A stretch of 64,000 bases of DNA from Halorhodospira halochloris. GTDB lineage: Bacteria; Pseudomonadota; Gammaproteobacteria; Nitrococcales; Halorhodospiraceae. The position numbers and the translations under genes are program-made. The stretch spans positions 2,393,501-2,457,500 of the forward strand of contig NZ_AP017372.2 of NCBI RefSeq assembly GCF_002356555.2, read 5' to 3'. Positions 8,925 through 16,204 of the stretch are shown here, piece by piece. Every line of letters starts with the position of its first letter. Position 1 is the stretch's first letter. The notes beneath the pieces were generated by a model, which ran no database searches, was not told where the DNA came from, and saw only the letters and a program-made list of their open reading frames with translations.

Positions 8925-9886
8925 CTAACCTCCCGGCGAAAGCCGCCCGACCCACTAAAGAGCAGCGTCAACGGCAAGGCGATAGAGATGGTAAGTGCTG
9001 TCTCGATCAACAAAATCAGCCCATAATCCCAGCCCGGGGGGTATTCAAGGACTGCTGAGGCCAGCCCGGCGCCGGCCAGGCCAATGGCAGAAAAGAGCAC
9101 AACCCCACCGACAAGGGCACTGCGCTCAATAAGGGATGGCTCAGTGGTCGGACGCAGCCGTCCGGTCAAGCGCAACATCACCCCTAAAGCGGCAAGGACT
9201 GCACCGGCCTGAAATGCCCCGCCAGGCTGATGAGCACCAGCCCAAAGAAGGTAGCCTGTAACCAAAAGAGCCATAGGTGCGATAAAAGAGATCAACGGTC
9301 CAACCAAGATTGGTTCACGATGACTGGCGCGCAGCCAATCTCCAGGACCGGCGTGGTTTATATCCTGGGCTACTACTCGGGCGGCGAGAAAGGCAACCAG
9401 CAACACAACAACCTCACCGAGGGTATCAATGCTGCGAAAGTTAAGCAGCACAGCGGTTACCGGATTATCTACTCCGCTGTCGGCCAAGTTTTGCAAGGCC
9501 AGGCGGCCGGCGGTCTCTTGTGGCGACTGTAGGCCGACCACGACCCAGCCAATCCCAGCAACTAGCCCCCCGGCTAAACATCCCGCCAGCAAGGCTGCCC
9601 AACGCGGGACTGCTGAAGGCGGCGACGACTCCTGCTCGTCAGTAATCAGGGAGCGATACGCCGAAAGCAGCAGCGCCCCGGTTAGCCCAGCACCGATAGC
9701 GGCCTCAGCCAAGGCCAAGTCGGGGGCCGCTAACCGCGCCCAAGCAATGGCCATGAGCAAGCCAAAGACGATGAACAAGACTACGCTGCGAAACATGTGT
9801 CGACCGGCCACGATTTGGTAGGCCAGGCTGATCAACCCAGCGGCTAGCAACGCATCGAACCCCCAGAGGAACCATTGCTCAATCAT
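8921..9886 (-). CDS. fused MnhA C-terminal (DUF4040) plus MnhB antiporter subunit
   Basis: The protein has 321 residues. The first part (about 1-95) resembles the C-terminal domain of MnhA (DUF4040): ARLAAPDLALAEAAIGAGLTGALLL carries its conserved acidic helix. The second part resembles MnhB: NVVTAVLLNFRSIDTLGEVVVL-like segment at about 145-165, then a GPLISFIAPMALLVTGYLLW block and HQPGGAFQAGAVLAALGVML near 220-240. The ND5-like half of MnhA is not in this gene and must come from one of the separate paralogues. ATGA overlaps couple it to mnhG and mnhC. Confidence 0.88.
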   Translation of the reverse strand: MIEQWFLWGFDALLAAGLISLAYQIVAGRHMFRSVVLFIVFGLLMAIAWARLAAPDLALAEAAIGAGLTGALLLSAYRSLITDEQESSPPSAVPRWAALLAGCLAGGLVAGIGWVVVGLQSPQETAGRLALQNLADSGVDNPVTAVLLNFRSIDTLGEVVVLLVAFLAARVVAQDINHAGPGDWLRASHREPILVGPLISFIAPMALLVTGYLLWAGAHQPGGAFQAGAVLAALGVMLRLTGRLRPTTEPSLIERSALVGGVVLFSAIGLAGAGLASAVLEYPPGWDYGLILLIETALTISIALPLTLLFSGSGGFRREVR

Positions 9887-10188
9887 GGCGGCGCCCTTTG
9901 CGTCCCCCGATCAACCCGCAGTGAAAAGCGGGCGATCAGGTGAGCCGAAACCGTAGCCGCAAGCAGTGCCAAGGCCCATACCAACAAAATCTTCAGTGCT
10001 ACCCATAGCGACTCTGCTTGGACCATAAGCCCTAGGGCAATAAGCCCTAGGCCGGCATTGTCAGCTTTAGTCAAGGCGTGCAAGCGCGAATAACAGCTGC
10101 TGAAACGCAGCATGCCGACTGTGCCGGTGAGAAAAAAAATCCCCCCCGATATCAGCAAAACCGCACTCAGCACATCCAGCCAACTCAT
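9883..10188 (-). CDS. mnhG: Mrp-type antiporter subunit G
   Basis: A 101-residue protein with three predicted helices. GGIFFLTGTVGMLRFSSCYSRLHALTKADNAGLGLIALGL carries the MnhG signature G-x-LR-x-x-D/C-x-Y-x-R-x-H-A. It begins four bases before the end of mnhF (ATGA) and ends four bases into the MnhA'B gene. It is a small structural subunit of the antiporter complex. Confidence 0.93.
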   Translation of the reverse strand: MSWLDVLSAVLLISGGIFFLTGTVGMLRFSSCYSRLHALTKADNAGLGLIALGLMVQAESLWVALKILLVWALALLAATVSAHLIARFSLRVDRGTQRAPP

Positions 10189-10457
10189 CTTTCACTGCGC
10201 CCTACAGACCGCCTTGGTAGCCTAGTAAAGGCAATAGCTATCACTGCCGCAAGCAAAGTAAACAACAGGGCAACATCACGCAACGCAGGCTCTTGCATGG
10301 TTTGAGCGAGCAACAAAAGCACCGCAACCGTGGTCGTACCAAAGAGCAGTGCAGCCAACATGCGATCTGCGGCACTAGGTCCGTGGTAAACCCTGAACAA
10401 GCCGGCGAGCAGGTTCAGCAACAAAAACAACGCCAGCCCTGTATAGATGTTTTCCAT
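10185..10457 (-). CDS. mnhF: Mrp-type antiporter subunit F
   Basis: A 90-residue protein with three helices. LLAGLFRVYHGPSAADRMLAALLFGTTTVAVLL contains the MnhF motif R-x-x-x-GP-x-x-x-DR. The frame extends to 10586, but the ATG at 10457 is preceded at seven to eight bases by a perfect AGGAGG, which fixes the start. It opens the tightly overlapping block mnhF-G-A'B-C-D. It is cut off from mnhE by 314 nt containing palindromic element copy 2. In the 168 nt between that element and the gene I see nothing recognisable. Confidence 0.92.
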   Translation of the reverse strand: MENIYTGLALFLLLNLLAGLFRVYHGPSAADRMLAALLFGTTTVAVLLLLAQTMQEPALRDVALLFTLLAAVIAIAFTRLPRRSVGRSER

Positions 10458-10620
10458 GACTGTCCTCCTGGAGGGCTCATAGGAGCTTCTAATATCCCGT
10501 CGAGCCACATTTGCGCCGTGTATCAATCCACCCGCACCTAGCGCTAAGATCTCCATAGCGCGAGTGCTGTTTGGCTCACAGTGCACAGTGGCAGTCTTTA
10601 ATAGCTCCCCCGGGCCTTAA

Positions 10621-10771
10621 GGGAACCTCTAAAAACTTCGCCGGCGCCACCATCCGCCCCGGTGTGGAGGTCTTGGCGCCAGGGATGGCGCCATGAAGCC
10701 TCCAGGGATGGATTCACGGCGTCCTCCACACCGGGGCGGATGGTGGCGCCGGCGAAGTTTTAGAGGCCACC
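10621..10771 (-). repeat. palindromic 3'-end element, copy 2 (abuts mnhE stop)
   Basis: Arms at 10626-10667 and 10725-10766 pair almost perfectly, with a single-base difference in the A/T run. The core is the reverse complement of copy 1's, so the element is in sense orientation relative to mnhE. On the mnhE strand it begins at the base after TAA (TAAGGTGGCCTCTAAAAC). The TTAAGG at the opposite end even lets the stop codon join the inverted repeat. It interrupts an otherwise overlapping operon. Confidence 0.93.
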
Positions 10772-11269
10772 TTAAGAAGCCTTTTGCGTCGGCACAACCT
10801 CATCAAGGGCATAGAAATAACGAATCTTCTCCTCGAGTCGCCGCACCTCGCTCTCAGCACTGGGGGTCACACCGTGGATGATCAGCTCATCGCTATAGAG
10901 ATCCGCGGCCAAAGTGCCCGGCAACAGGCTTACCACAGCAACCATGACCACGCGCGGCTCCCCGATCGGCAACGACAACTTATAGCGTATCCACGCGGGG
11001 TGAACCGGTAACCCAGGGTGAAGGGCACGATAACCAACATCTAATCCACCGACAAAGGACCTAGAAACAAAGAACAAGACAAAGCCGGGTAGGCGCAACC
11101 ACCGCCAGCGATGAGTCCACCTACCTAGATACAACAAAGCCCCGCCAGCAGCGATAACCACCGTGGCAACACCAAATGCACCGCCCAGTTCGCCGCCGGT
11201 CATGATCAACCACAGCAAGAGGACCAGTACTAGCGCCTTGGCAAATCGGCGCACGTTCTCTCCGGCCAT
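10772..11269 (-). CDS. mnhE: Mrp-type antiporter subunit E
   Basis: A 165-residue protein starting MAGENVRRFAKALVLVLLLW, with two predicted N-terminal helices and a cytoplasmic tail. Family features are the FVSRSFVGGLDVGYRALHP segment, VVSLLPGTLAADL and LIIHGV. Upstream in-frame codons to 11383 overlap hemH and look unrelated, so the ATG at 11269 is preferred. It starts 34 nt after the hemH stop, and its own stop codon borders palindromic element copy 2. Confidence 0.92.
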   Translation of the reverse strand: MAGENVRRFAKALVLVLLLWLIMTGGELGGAFGVATVVIAAGGALLYLGRWTHRWRWLRLPGFVLFFVSRSFVGGLDVGYRALHPGLPVHPAWIRYKLSLPIGEPRVVMVAVVSLLPGTLAADLYSDELIIHGVTPSAESEVRRLEEKIRYFYALDEVVPTQKAS

Positions 11270-11303
11270 ATTGAAAACCCTATTCCGCAACGCAAACCGA
11301 TTC

Positions 11304-12422
11304 TCAGGATTCGGCGCCCATTTGCTTAGCGCGCTGTGCACTAGCACGCAGAAGCTCCTGCTCTTGATCCCAGTCACGGTCAAGACGGGCCTCTGGCCAC
11401 CCCTGAGCGTGGTGCAAGATAATTCTTACCAGGGCATCTATGTGATCCTGACGGCAGTTGAGCGCGGGAATATAGGAGAGGCGCTCTCCTCCATTCTCCT
11501 CGAAGTATTCGCGATTTTCCTCAGCGATCTCCTCAAGTGTTTCCAGGCAGTCGGCCGAGAACCCCGGGCAAACCACATCTACGTGCTTGACACCATGCTC
11601 TCGAGCTAAGGTAATCACTGTCTCATCGGTGTAAGGCTTTAGCCACTCCTCCTTACCGAAACGAGACTGAAAGCAGATATCCCAGCTCCCTGCAGGGAGT
11701 TCAAGCCTTTCAGCCAGCAAGCGCGCAGTTTTATGGCATTGGCAGTAGTAGGGATCGCCGTTGAGTAGATAACGTTGCGGCATACCGTGAAATGAGAACA
11801 GCAACCGCTCACCGCGACCATTTTCGGCCCAGTGTTGGCGAATCGATGCAACCAGGGCGTCGAGATAGCCTGGGTCGTCATGGTATTGGCCAATCATGCG
11901 CAGCTCCGGCACCCAGCGCCAGCGCATGAGCTCTTTGGCCACAGCATCAAACGTCGACCCGGTAGTTGTAGCCGAGTACTGTGGATAAAGCGGCAAGACC
12001 AATATCCGCTGCGCGCCGGCCTCGCGTAAGCGGCGCAACGCCGCCGAAATAGACGGATTGCCGTAGCGCATCCCCAGCTCAACGGCGAAAGGGCCAGCAT
12101 CTGCCAGCTCCTGCAAGCGACGTTGGATGCCTTCAACTTGGCGTTCACCAATCTTTAGCAGCGGTGACCCGTCCTCACGCCAAACCTGCTGATAGGCCGC
12201 TGCCGATTTCGGGGGGCGAGTTCGCAAAACCAAGCCGAACAGGATCGGCCACCAACGCCATTTGGGGATTTCGATGACCCGCGGATCGCCCAGGAATTCC
12301 CGTAGATAGCGGCGCAGGGCGTTAGTTGTCGGCTCATCTGGGGTTCCCAGATTAGCAACTAGAACGCCCAATACCGGCATCTCGTCGTGACTAAAAGAGC
12401 TCTTGTTCGAATAAAGTCTCAT
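11304..12422 (-). CDS. hemH: ferrochelatase
   Basis: A 372-residue protein that inserts Fe2+ into protoporphyrin IX to make heme. Seen in order: VLVANLGTPDEPTTNALRRY near the N-terminus, the LPLYPQYSATTTGS loop at about 143-156, the metal-handling LFSFHGMPQRY with His212, the CQCHKTARLLAERL segment, CFQSRFGKEEWLKPYTD, and the second metal-site segment FSADCLETLEEI with Glu294. It is the first gene of a leftward unit continuing into mnhE, a pairing without obvious biochemical logic. Its 5' region is shared with the divergent phosphate transporter. Confidence 0.96.
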   Translation of the reverse strand: MRLYSNKSSFSHDEMPVLGVLVANLGTPDEPTTNALRRYLREFLGDPRVIEIPKWRWWPILFGLVLRTRPPKSAAAYQQVWREDGSPLLKIGERQVEGIQRRLQELADAGPFAVELGMRYGNPSISAALRRLREAGAQRILVLPLYPQYSATTTGSTFDAVAKELMRWRWVPELRMIGQYHDDPGYLDALVASIRQHWAENGRGERLLFSFHGMPQRYLLNGDPYYCQCHKTARLLAERLELPAGSWDICFQSRFGKEEWLKPYTDETVITLAREHGVKHVDVVCPGFSADCLETLEEIAEENREYFEENGGERLSYIPALNCRQDHIDALVRIILHHAQGWPEARLDRDWDQEQELLRASAQRAKQMGAES

Positions 12423-12499
12423 AACACGTGAAGCATACTGACTTTACCGCCATGGATGCCAGAGGGGGGAGGCCTCTAAATCATTTTTTGCATCCTGCA

Positions 12500-12582
12500 G
12501 GGTGTCTTTAAAAACCGCCCCGGCGCTATTGGCAGCCCCGGTGTGGAGGACGCCGTGAACCCTTCCCTGGGGGCTTCATGGC
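12500..12582 (+). repeat. palindromic element, copy 3 (truncated, left half only)
   Basis: It begins GGGTGTCTTTAAAA like the left terminus of full copies. It runs through the inner arm CCCCGGTGTGGA and the core GGACGCCGTGAACCCTTCCC, then stops after GGCTTCATGG. The right arm is missing. It lies in the 325-nt gap between the divergent hemH and Na+/Pi transporter genes, just upstream of the Pho box, which are the only other signals I see there. Confidence 0.85.
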
Positions 12583-12606
12583 CTACACAGTGGCAGTTGG
12601 CGATCT

Positions 12607-12635
12607 TTGTAACAAAACTGTAACTTGACTGTAAC
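12607..12635 (+). promoter_or_regulatory. Pho box: three 11-bp-phased PhoB half-sites
   Basis: TTGTAAC (12607-12613), CTGTAAC (12618-12624) and CTGTAAC (12629-12635) recur at exactly 11-bp spacing, separated by the A/T-rich linkers AAAA and TTGA. This is the direct-repeat architecture bound by PhoB dimers (CTGTnAC plus four weak bases). A degenerate CTGCAGG follows in phase at 12640. It lies 113 nt upstream of the Na+/Pi cotransporter start, so that gene should be induced by phosphate starvation. Confidence 0.85.
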
Positions 12636-12747
12636 TCTACTGCAGGGCAGTTTTAGCGCCGATGCATGACGTTGGGTTTGCACAATGCTACAAGGCCCGT
12701 TACCAACCTACTCAGTAAGCTTCTGACACAGGTCCATTACCAACACC

Positions 12748-13959
12748 ATGTCACGAACAGAGAAACCATCGAGCATCGGCAGCACCCACGTTGCAGTGAG
12801 CAACAAACCTCAAGCTGATTCCCCCGCCTGGCTGCGTGGCATCTATGCCGGCCTGTGCCTATACCTTTTTTTGGCGGCCCTAAAAATTATGGGTTCTGGG
12901 CTGGGGACCTTTGGCGAAGAGAGCGACTTTCTGATAAGGGCGTTCGAGTACGGCAAAAACCCCTTTATTGCCTTTCTTGGCGCAGTATTAGTTACCGCTA
13001 TAGTGCAGAGTTCATCTTTCACCTCGGCCCTAATAGTAACCCTAGTGGCAACCGGGGAGATGACTCTAGGCACAGCTGTCTTCGCCATAATGGGCGCAAA
13101 TATCGGCACCTCGGTAACTGCTCTGATCGTAGCCTTGGCAAACATCCGCATCAGACGCAACTTCCGTCGCTCATTCACCGCAGCCTTACTCCACGACTTT
13201 TTCAATATACTAACAGTATTGGTTATATTCCCGCTGGAATGGATTACCAGTATTTTCCATGAGCAGGGACGAGGCATAGTAACTCAGGCGGCTGCGGGAG
13301 TTGCCGACTTAATCGGACTACCCGAGGTTGCCCGCCCCAATGATCCGGTGAGCGTTGCCACCGCCCCACTGGTCAATTTTGTCGACGGCGCCGGCGCCAT
13401 GTTCATGCCAACTAGCATGGCCCAGGGCATTTTCGTCGGCATAGCGGGCCTAATAATAATGCTTATCAGCCTGATCATGATGGTTAAAAACCTGCGCGGC
13501 GCCTTGCTGCGCTACATGGACGGGCTATTTCGCACCTATTTTTTCCGCACCGACCCGCGCTCCTATGGCATCGGCATCTTATCAACGGTAATGGTTCAGT
13601 CGAGCACCATCACCACTAGCTTAATGGTCCCCCTGGCCGGGGCGGGCGTGGTACCGATGAAAAGGGTTTTCCCATTCATGATGGGATCCAACTTGGGCAC
13701 TACTGTCACCAGTGTTATTGCAGCAACCGCCAACCCGGTTGCTGCGGCAATGACAGTAGCCATGTTTCATGTATTGTTTAACCTAACAGGTTCCCTTATT
13801 TGGTATCCGCTGCGCTGGGTACCAATTAAGATCGCCAGTTGGTATGGTAGATTGGCTGGGCGTAAGCCGAGTTACGCCTTCCTGTTTCTGTTTTTGCTGT
13901 TCGTGGTAACACCGCTAGTCGGCTTAACCCTTACAGAATTATTGGTAATTCACAGGTGA
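12748..13959 (+). CDS. Na+/phosphate cotransporter (NptA/SLC34-like)
   Basis: The 403-residue membrane protein has the inverted repeat typical of the Na/Pi-cotransporter II family. TAIVQSSSFTSAL followed by MGANIGTSVTAL is in the first half, and TVMVQSSTITTSLMVPLAG followed by MGSNLGTTVTSV is in the second. The QSS motifs form the sodium and phosphate sites in this family. About 30 hydrophilic N-terminal residues precede the first helix. A strong Pho box lies upstream and a PhoU-like gene follows 34 nt after its stop, a common pairing for these transporters. Confidence 0.92.
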   Translation: MSRTEKPSSIGSTHVAVSNKPQADSPAWLRGIYAGLCLYLFLAALKIMGSGLGTFGEESDFLIRAFEYGKNPFIAFLGAVLVTAIVQSSSFTSALIVTLVATGEMTLGTAVFAIMGANIGTSVTALIVALANIRIRRNFRRSFTAALLHDFFNILTVLVIFPLEWITSIFHEQGRGIVTQAAAGVADLIGLPEVARPNDPVSVATAPLVNFVDGAGAMFMPTSMAQGIFVGIAGLIIMLISLIMMVKNLRGALLRYMDGLFRTYFFRTDPRSYGIGILSTVMVQSSTITTSLMVPLAGAGVVPMKRVFPFMMGSNLGTTVTSVIAATANPVAAAMTVAMFHVLFNLTGSLIWYPLRWVPIKIASWYGRLAGRKPSYAFLFLFLLFVVTPLVGLTLTELLVIHR

Positions 13960-13993
13960 TTGACTTGCCCCTGCAAAGTCAATGGAGATGGTT

Positions 13994-14668
13994 ATGTTTC
14001 GTGGGCTTCTAAGCGTCTTCGCCAAAGAGACTGCGGTAGACCGAGCTTTTGCTGAACTAAACGAGATGCTTGAAAAGGGCGCGTGGATGTTTGAGCGTGC
14101 CAATGATGTGCTCCACAACCGCATCAGTGCCGAACAAGCGTCGGAACAACTCTACACCCGCGATCAGCAGATTAACGATCTGGAACGCTCTATCCGTCGC
14201 AAGATACTGCGACATTTGACAGTCAACCCCGGCTACGACGTGCCGGTCTGCCTAGCTTTGATCACCGTTGCACGGGACGCGGAGCGCATCGGCGACTATT
14301 GCAAAAACGTATTTGAGATATCATGTCACTACTCAGAGGGGTTTCACGTCCCCAAATACCACGATCCGTTAGAGCAAATAAGCGCCCAGACCCTGGAGAT
14401 CTTCTCGATAGTCGCCGATGCCTGTCAGAACAATTCGCAGGAAGGGCGAGCCCTAGAGACCAAAAAGCAGACACGAGATATTCAGGATCGCTGTGATCAG
14501 ATTATCACCGAGATCTTCGAGGATGAAACGCAAATCGAGTTCCATGAGGCGGTAGCCTACACCCTGCTCGCTCGCCACTATAAACGGGTTGCTGCGCATC
14601 TCTTTACCGTCGCCAGCGTAGTATATGGCGAGTTAGCTGAACTTGATTTGAGCGAGAATGATTACTGA
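13994..14668 (+). CDS. PhoU-domain protein with a degenerate second motif
   Basis: The 224-residue, largely helical protein has two PhoU-like repeats. The first carries the metal-binding signature ARDAERIGDYCKNVFEI. The second reads ARHYKRVAAHLFTVASVV, where the acidic residues of the usual E-R-x-x-D form are lysine and alanine. The ATG at 13994 has GGAG six bases upstream, better than an in-frame ATG at 13982. It probably regulates the adjacent Na+/Pi transporter rather than a Pst system, none of which is in view. The whole phosphate pair would share the upstream Pho box. Confidence 0.85.
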   Translation: MFRGLLSVFAKETAVDRAFAELNEMLEKGAWMFERANDVLHNRISAEQASEQLYTRDQQINDLERSIRRKILRHLTVNPGYDVPVCLALITVARDAERIGDYCKNVFEISCHYSEGFHVPKYHDPLEQISAQTLEIFSIVADACQNNSQEGRALETKKQTRDIQDRCDQIITEIFEDETQIEFHEAVAYTLLARHYKRVAAHLFTVASVVYGELAELDLSENDY

Positions 14669-14689
14669 CCCGGCCGGCGCAGTCTTTCT

Positions 14690-14838
14690 GGGCGCTTCTA
14701 ACCCCCCGGAGCCACTCAACTGCCCCGGTTTTGAGGGCGCTGTGAATCCATCCCTGGAGGCTTAATGGCGCCACCCTTGGCGCCGAGACCTCCACACCGG
14801 GGCAGTTAAGTGGCTCTGGGGGCATTTTAGATTTTCCC
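14690..14838 (+). repeat. palindromic 3'-end element, copy 4
   Basis: The arm CCGGAGCCACTCAACTGCCCC pairs with GGGGCAGTTAAGTGGCTCTGG around a core with GTGAATCCATCCCTGGAGG. The arms are less perfect than in copies 1, 2 and 5. It starts 22 nt after the PhoU-like gene's TGA, in sense orientation to it. The 13 bases before it, GCAGTCTTTCTGG (14679-14691), recur beside truncated copy 6. Confidence 0.88.
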
Positions 14839-14921
14839 TTAGGGGCTGCGGAGAATAAGCTCCCAGAATCATTGTCCAGTTTGGTAAACTACGCCCACAT
14901 ACACTCAGCAATGGTCTGACA

Positions 14922-15362
14922 ATGAGCGAAAAGAAAAGAGTACTATTCCTGTGCACCGGCAACTCATGCCGCTCCCAAATGGCGGAAGGTTTTGCCAAGA
15001 CCCTCGGCACCGACCCTTCAGTTGAGATAATGTCTGCCGGCCTTGATGCCCAAGGTCTAAACCCGATGGCCATCAAAGTGATGCAGGAAGATGGCGTCGA
15101 TATATCCAGCCAAGAATCGACCACGGTTACTGAGGAGATGGTCGCCAGCGCCTCTCTTATCATAACCCTTTGCGACCATGCCGACGCTAACTGTCCGGCC
15201 GCTCCTGCGACTGCCGAGCATCGCCACTGGCCAATTGCAGACCCTGCCCAAGTCTCCGGCAGCGACGCGGAAGTGCTAGCCGCCTTCCGCGATGCCCGCG
15301 ACGAGATTAAGGATTACGTATTTGGGCTAGTCAACGACCTGCGCAGCGGGGAAGAATTCTAA
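14922..15362 (+). CDS. arsC: arsenate reductase, thioredoxin-coupled (LMW phosphatase fold)
   Basis: The 146-residue protein has the P-loop CTGNSCRSQMAEG, with Cys11 as nucleophile and Cys16 nearby. A redox pair follows, Cys84 and Cys91, in ITLCDHADANCP. The acid WPIADPAQ lies near residue 107, all as in thioredoxin-linked ArsC. It reduces arsenate to arsenite for export. No arsR, arsB or acr3 is adjacent. It sits beside the phosphate-uptake genes, sensible because phosphate transporters also admit arsenate, but it is separated from them by element copy 4. Confidence 0.93.
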   Translation: MSEKKRVLFLCTGNSCRSQMAEGFAKTLGTDPSVEIMSAGLDAQGLNPMAIKVMQEDGVDISSQESTTVTEEMVASASLIITLCDHADANCPAAPATAEHRHWPIADPAQVSGSDAEVLAAFRDARDEIKDYVFGLVNDLRSGEEF

Positions 15363-15455
15363 GCAGTTAAGCTGTCCGCCCCCGGAGCAGACGGTTTGGT
15401 ACCCAGTGGGGGCCGGGCACCCCTAAACTCCCCCTGGGCCCATCGGCTACCCCAC

Positions 15456-15607
15456 GGGTGGCCTCTAAAACTTCGCCGGCGCCACCATCCGCCCCGGTGT
15501 GGAGGTCTTGGCGCCAAGGATGGCGCCATGAAGCCTCCAGGGATGGATTCACGGCGTCCTCCACACCGGGGCGGATGGTGGCGCCGGCGAAGTTTTTAGA
15601 GGCACCC
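15456..15607 (-). repeat. palindromic 3'-end element, copy 5 (abuts ampD stop)
   Basis: Nearly identical to copy 2 over the whole length, with long perfect arms (CTTCGCCGGCGCCACCATCC with its complement). On the ampD strand the gene's TAG runs straight into GGTGCCTCTAAAAAC, the element's terminus, so the stop and the repeat end share the junction. It is in sense orientation relative to ampD and lies between the convergent arsC and ampD genes. The 93 nt between arsC and the element show no gene. Confidence 0.94.
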
Positions 15608-16149
15608 TAGAGCTGCTCATAAAACCAGTCCCAAGCAAACACGTCACCAGGATCGGATTTGCGCTCTGGTGCGATGTGACAGTGCCCAACGATGCGCTGT
15701 TTGGTGATTGCTGGATACTCCTCGCGCAGCAGCCGCGTAAGCCGGACAAGACTCTTATATTGTTCACTGGTATAGGGCGTGACCTCATCGCCTTCCAGCT
15801 CGATACCTATCGAAAAATCGTTACAGTTCCCCCGCCCCTTGAATGATGATAAGCCAGCATGCCAGGCCTGCAGATTGAGTGGCACGTATTGGGTTATGTG
15901 GCCGTGCCGATCGAGCAGGAAATGGGCTGAGACCTGCAACCGAGATATTTGAGCAAAATATGGGTGAGCATGAGGATCTAGCTGATTGGTAAAAAGATCA
16001 TCTATCCATTTAGAACCGGCAAACTGACCTGGAGGTAGACTTATAGAATGGATCACCAGAAGATCAATCTCGCTTCCAGCAGGGCGCGGAGCACAATTCT
16101 TACTGATAATGTGGCGTGCAGGCCACAGCCAACCAGATCCAATATACAT
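15607..16149 (-). CDS. ampD: 1,6-anhydro-N-acetylmuramyl-L-alanine amidase AmpD
   Basis: The 180-residue cytosolic amidase removes the stem peptide from anhydro-muropeptides in cell-wall recycling. Zinc ligands are visible in LLVIHSISLPPGQF (His34), GHCHIAPERKSDPG (histidine and aspartate near 155-167), and the substrate region SAHFLLDRHGHITQYV followed by AWHAG. Length and order match the family. It lies 55 nt downstream of phoR. The stop codon borders element copy 5. Confidence 0.95.
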   Translation of the reverse strand: MYIGSGWLWPARHIISKNCAPRPAGSEIDLLVIHSISLPPGQFAGSKWIDDLFTNQLDPHAHPYFAQISRLQVSAHFLLDRHGHITQYVPLNLQAWHAGLSSFKGRGNCNDFSIGIELEGDEVTPYTSEQYKSLVRLTRLLREEYPAITKQRIVGHCHIAPERKSDPGDVFAWDWFYEQL

Positions 16150-16204
16150 AGTGCCTAATTCTATTCGATGGCGGCTTTTGGGAAGCTCGCGCAGCTAATC
16201 TGAT

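Noticed and set aside
10693..10881. Frame beginning MKPPGMDSRRPPHRGGWW, recurring at 15396-15599 and, on the other strand, as VEDAVNPSLEASWRHPW at 15367-15564
   Set aside because: It is the translated core of the palindromic element. It recurs only because the repeat does, has no stable end from copy to copy, and no ribosome binding site.
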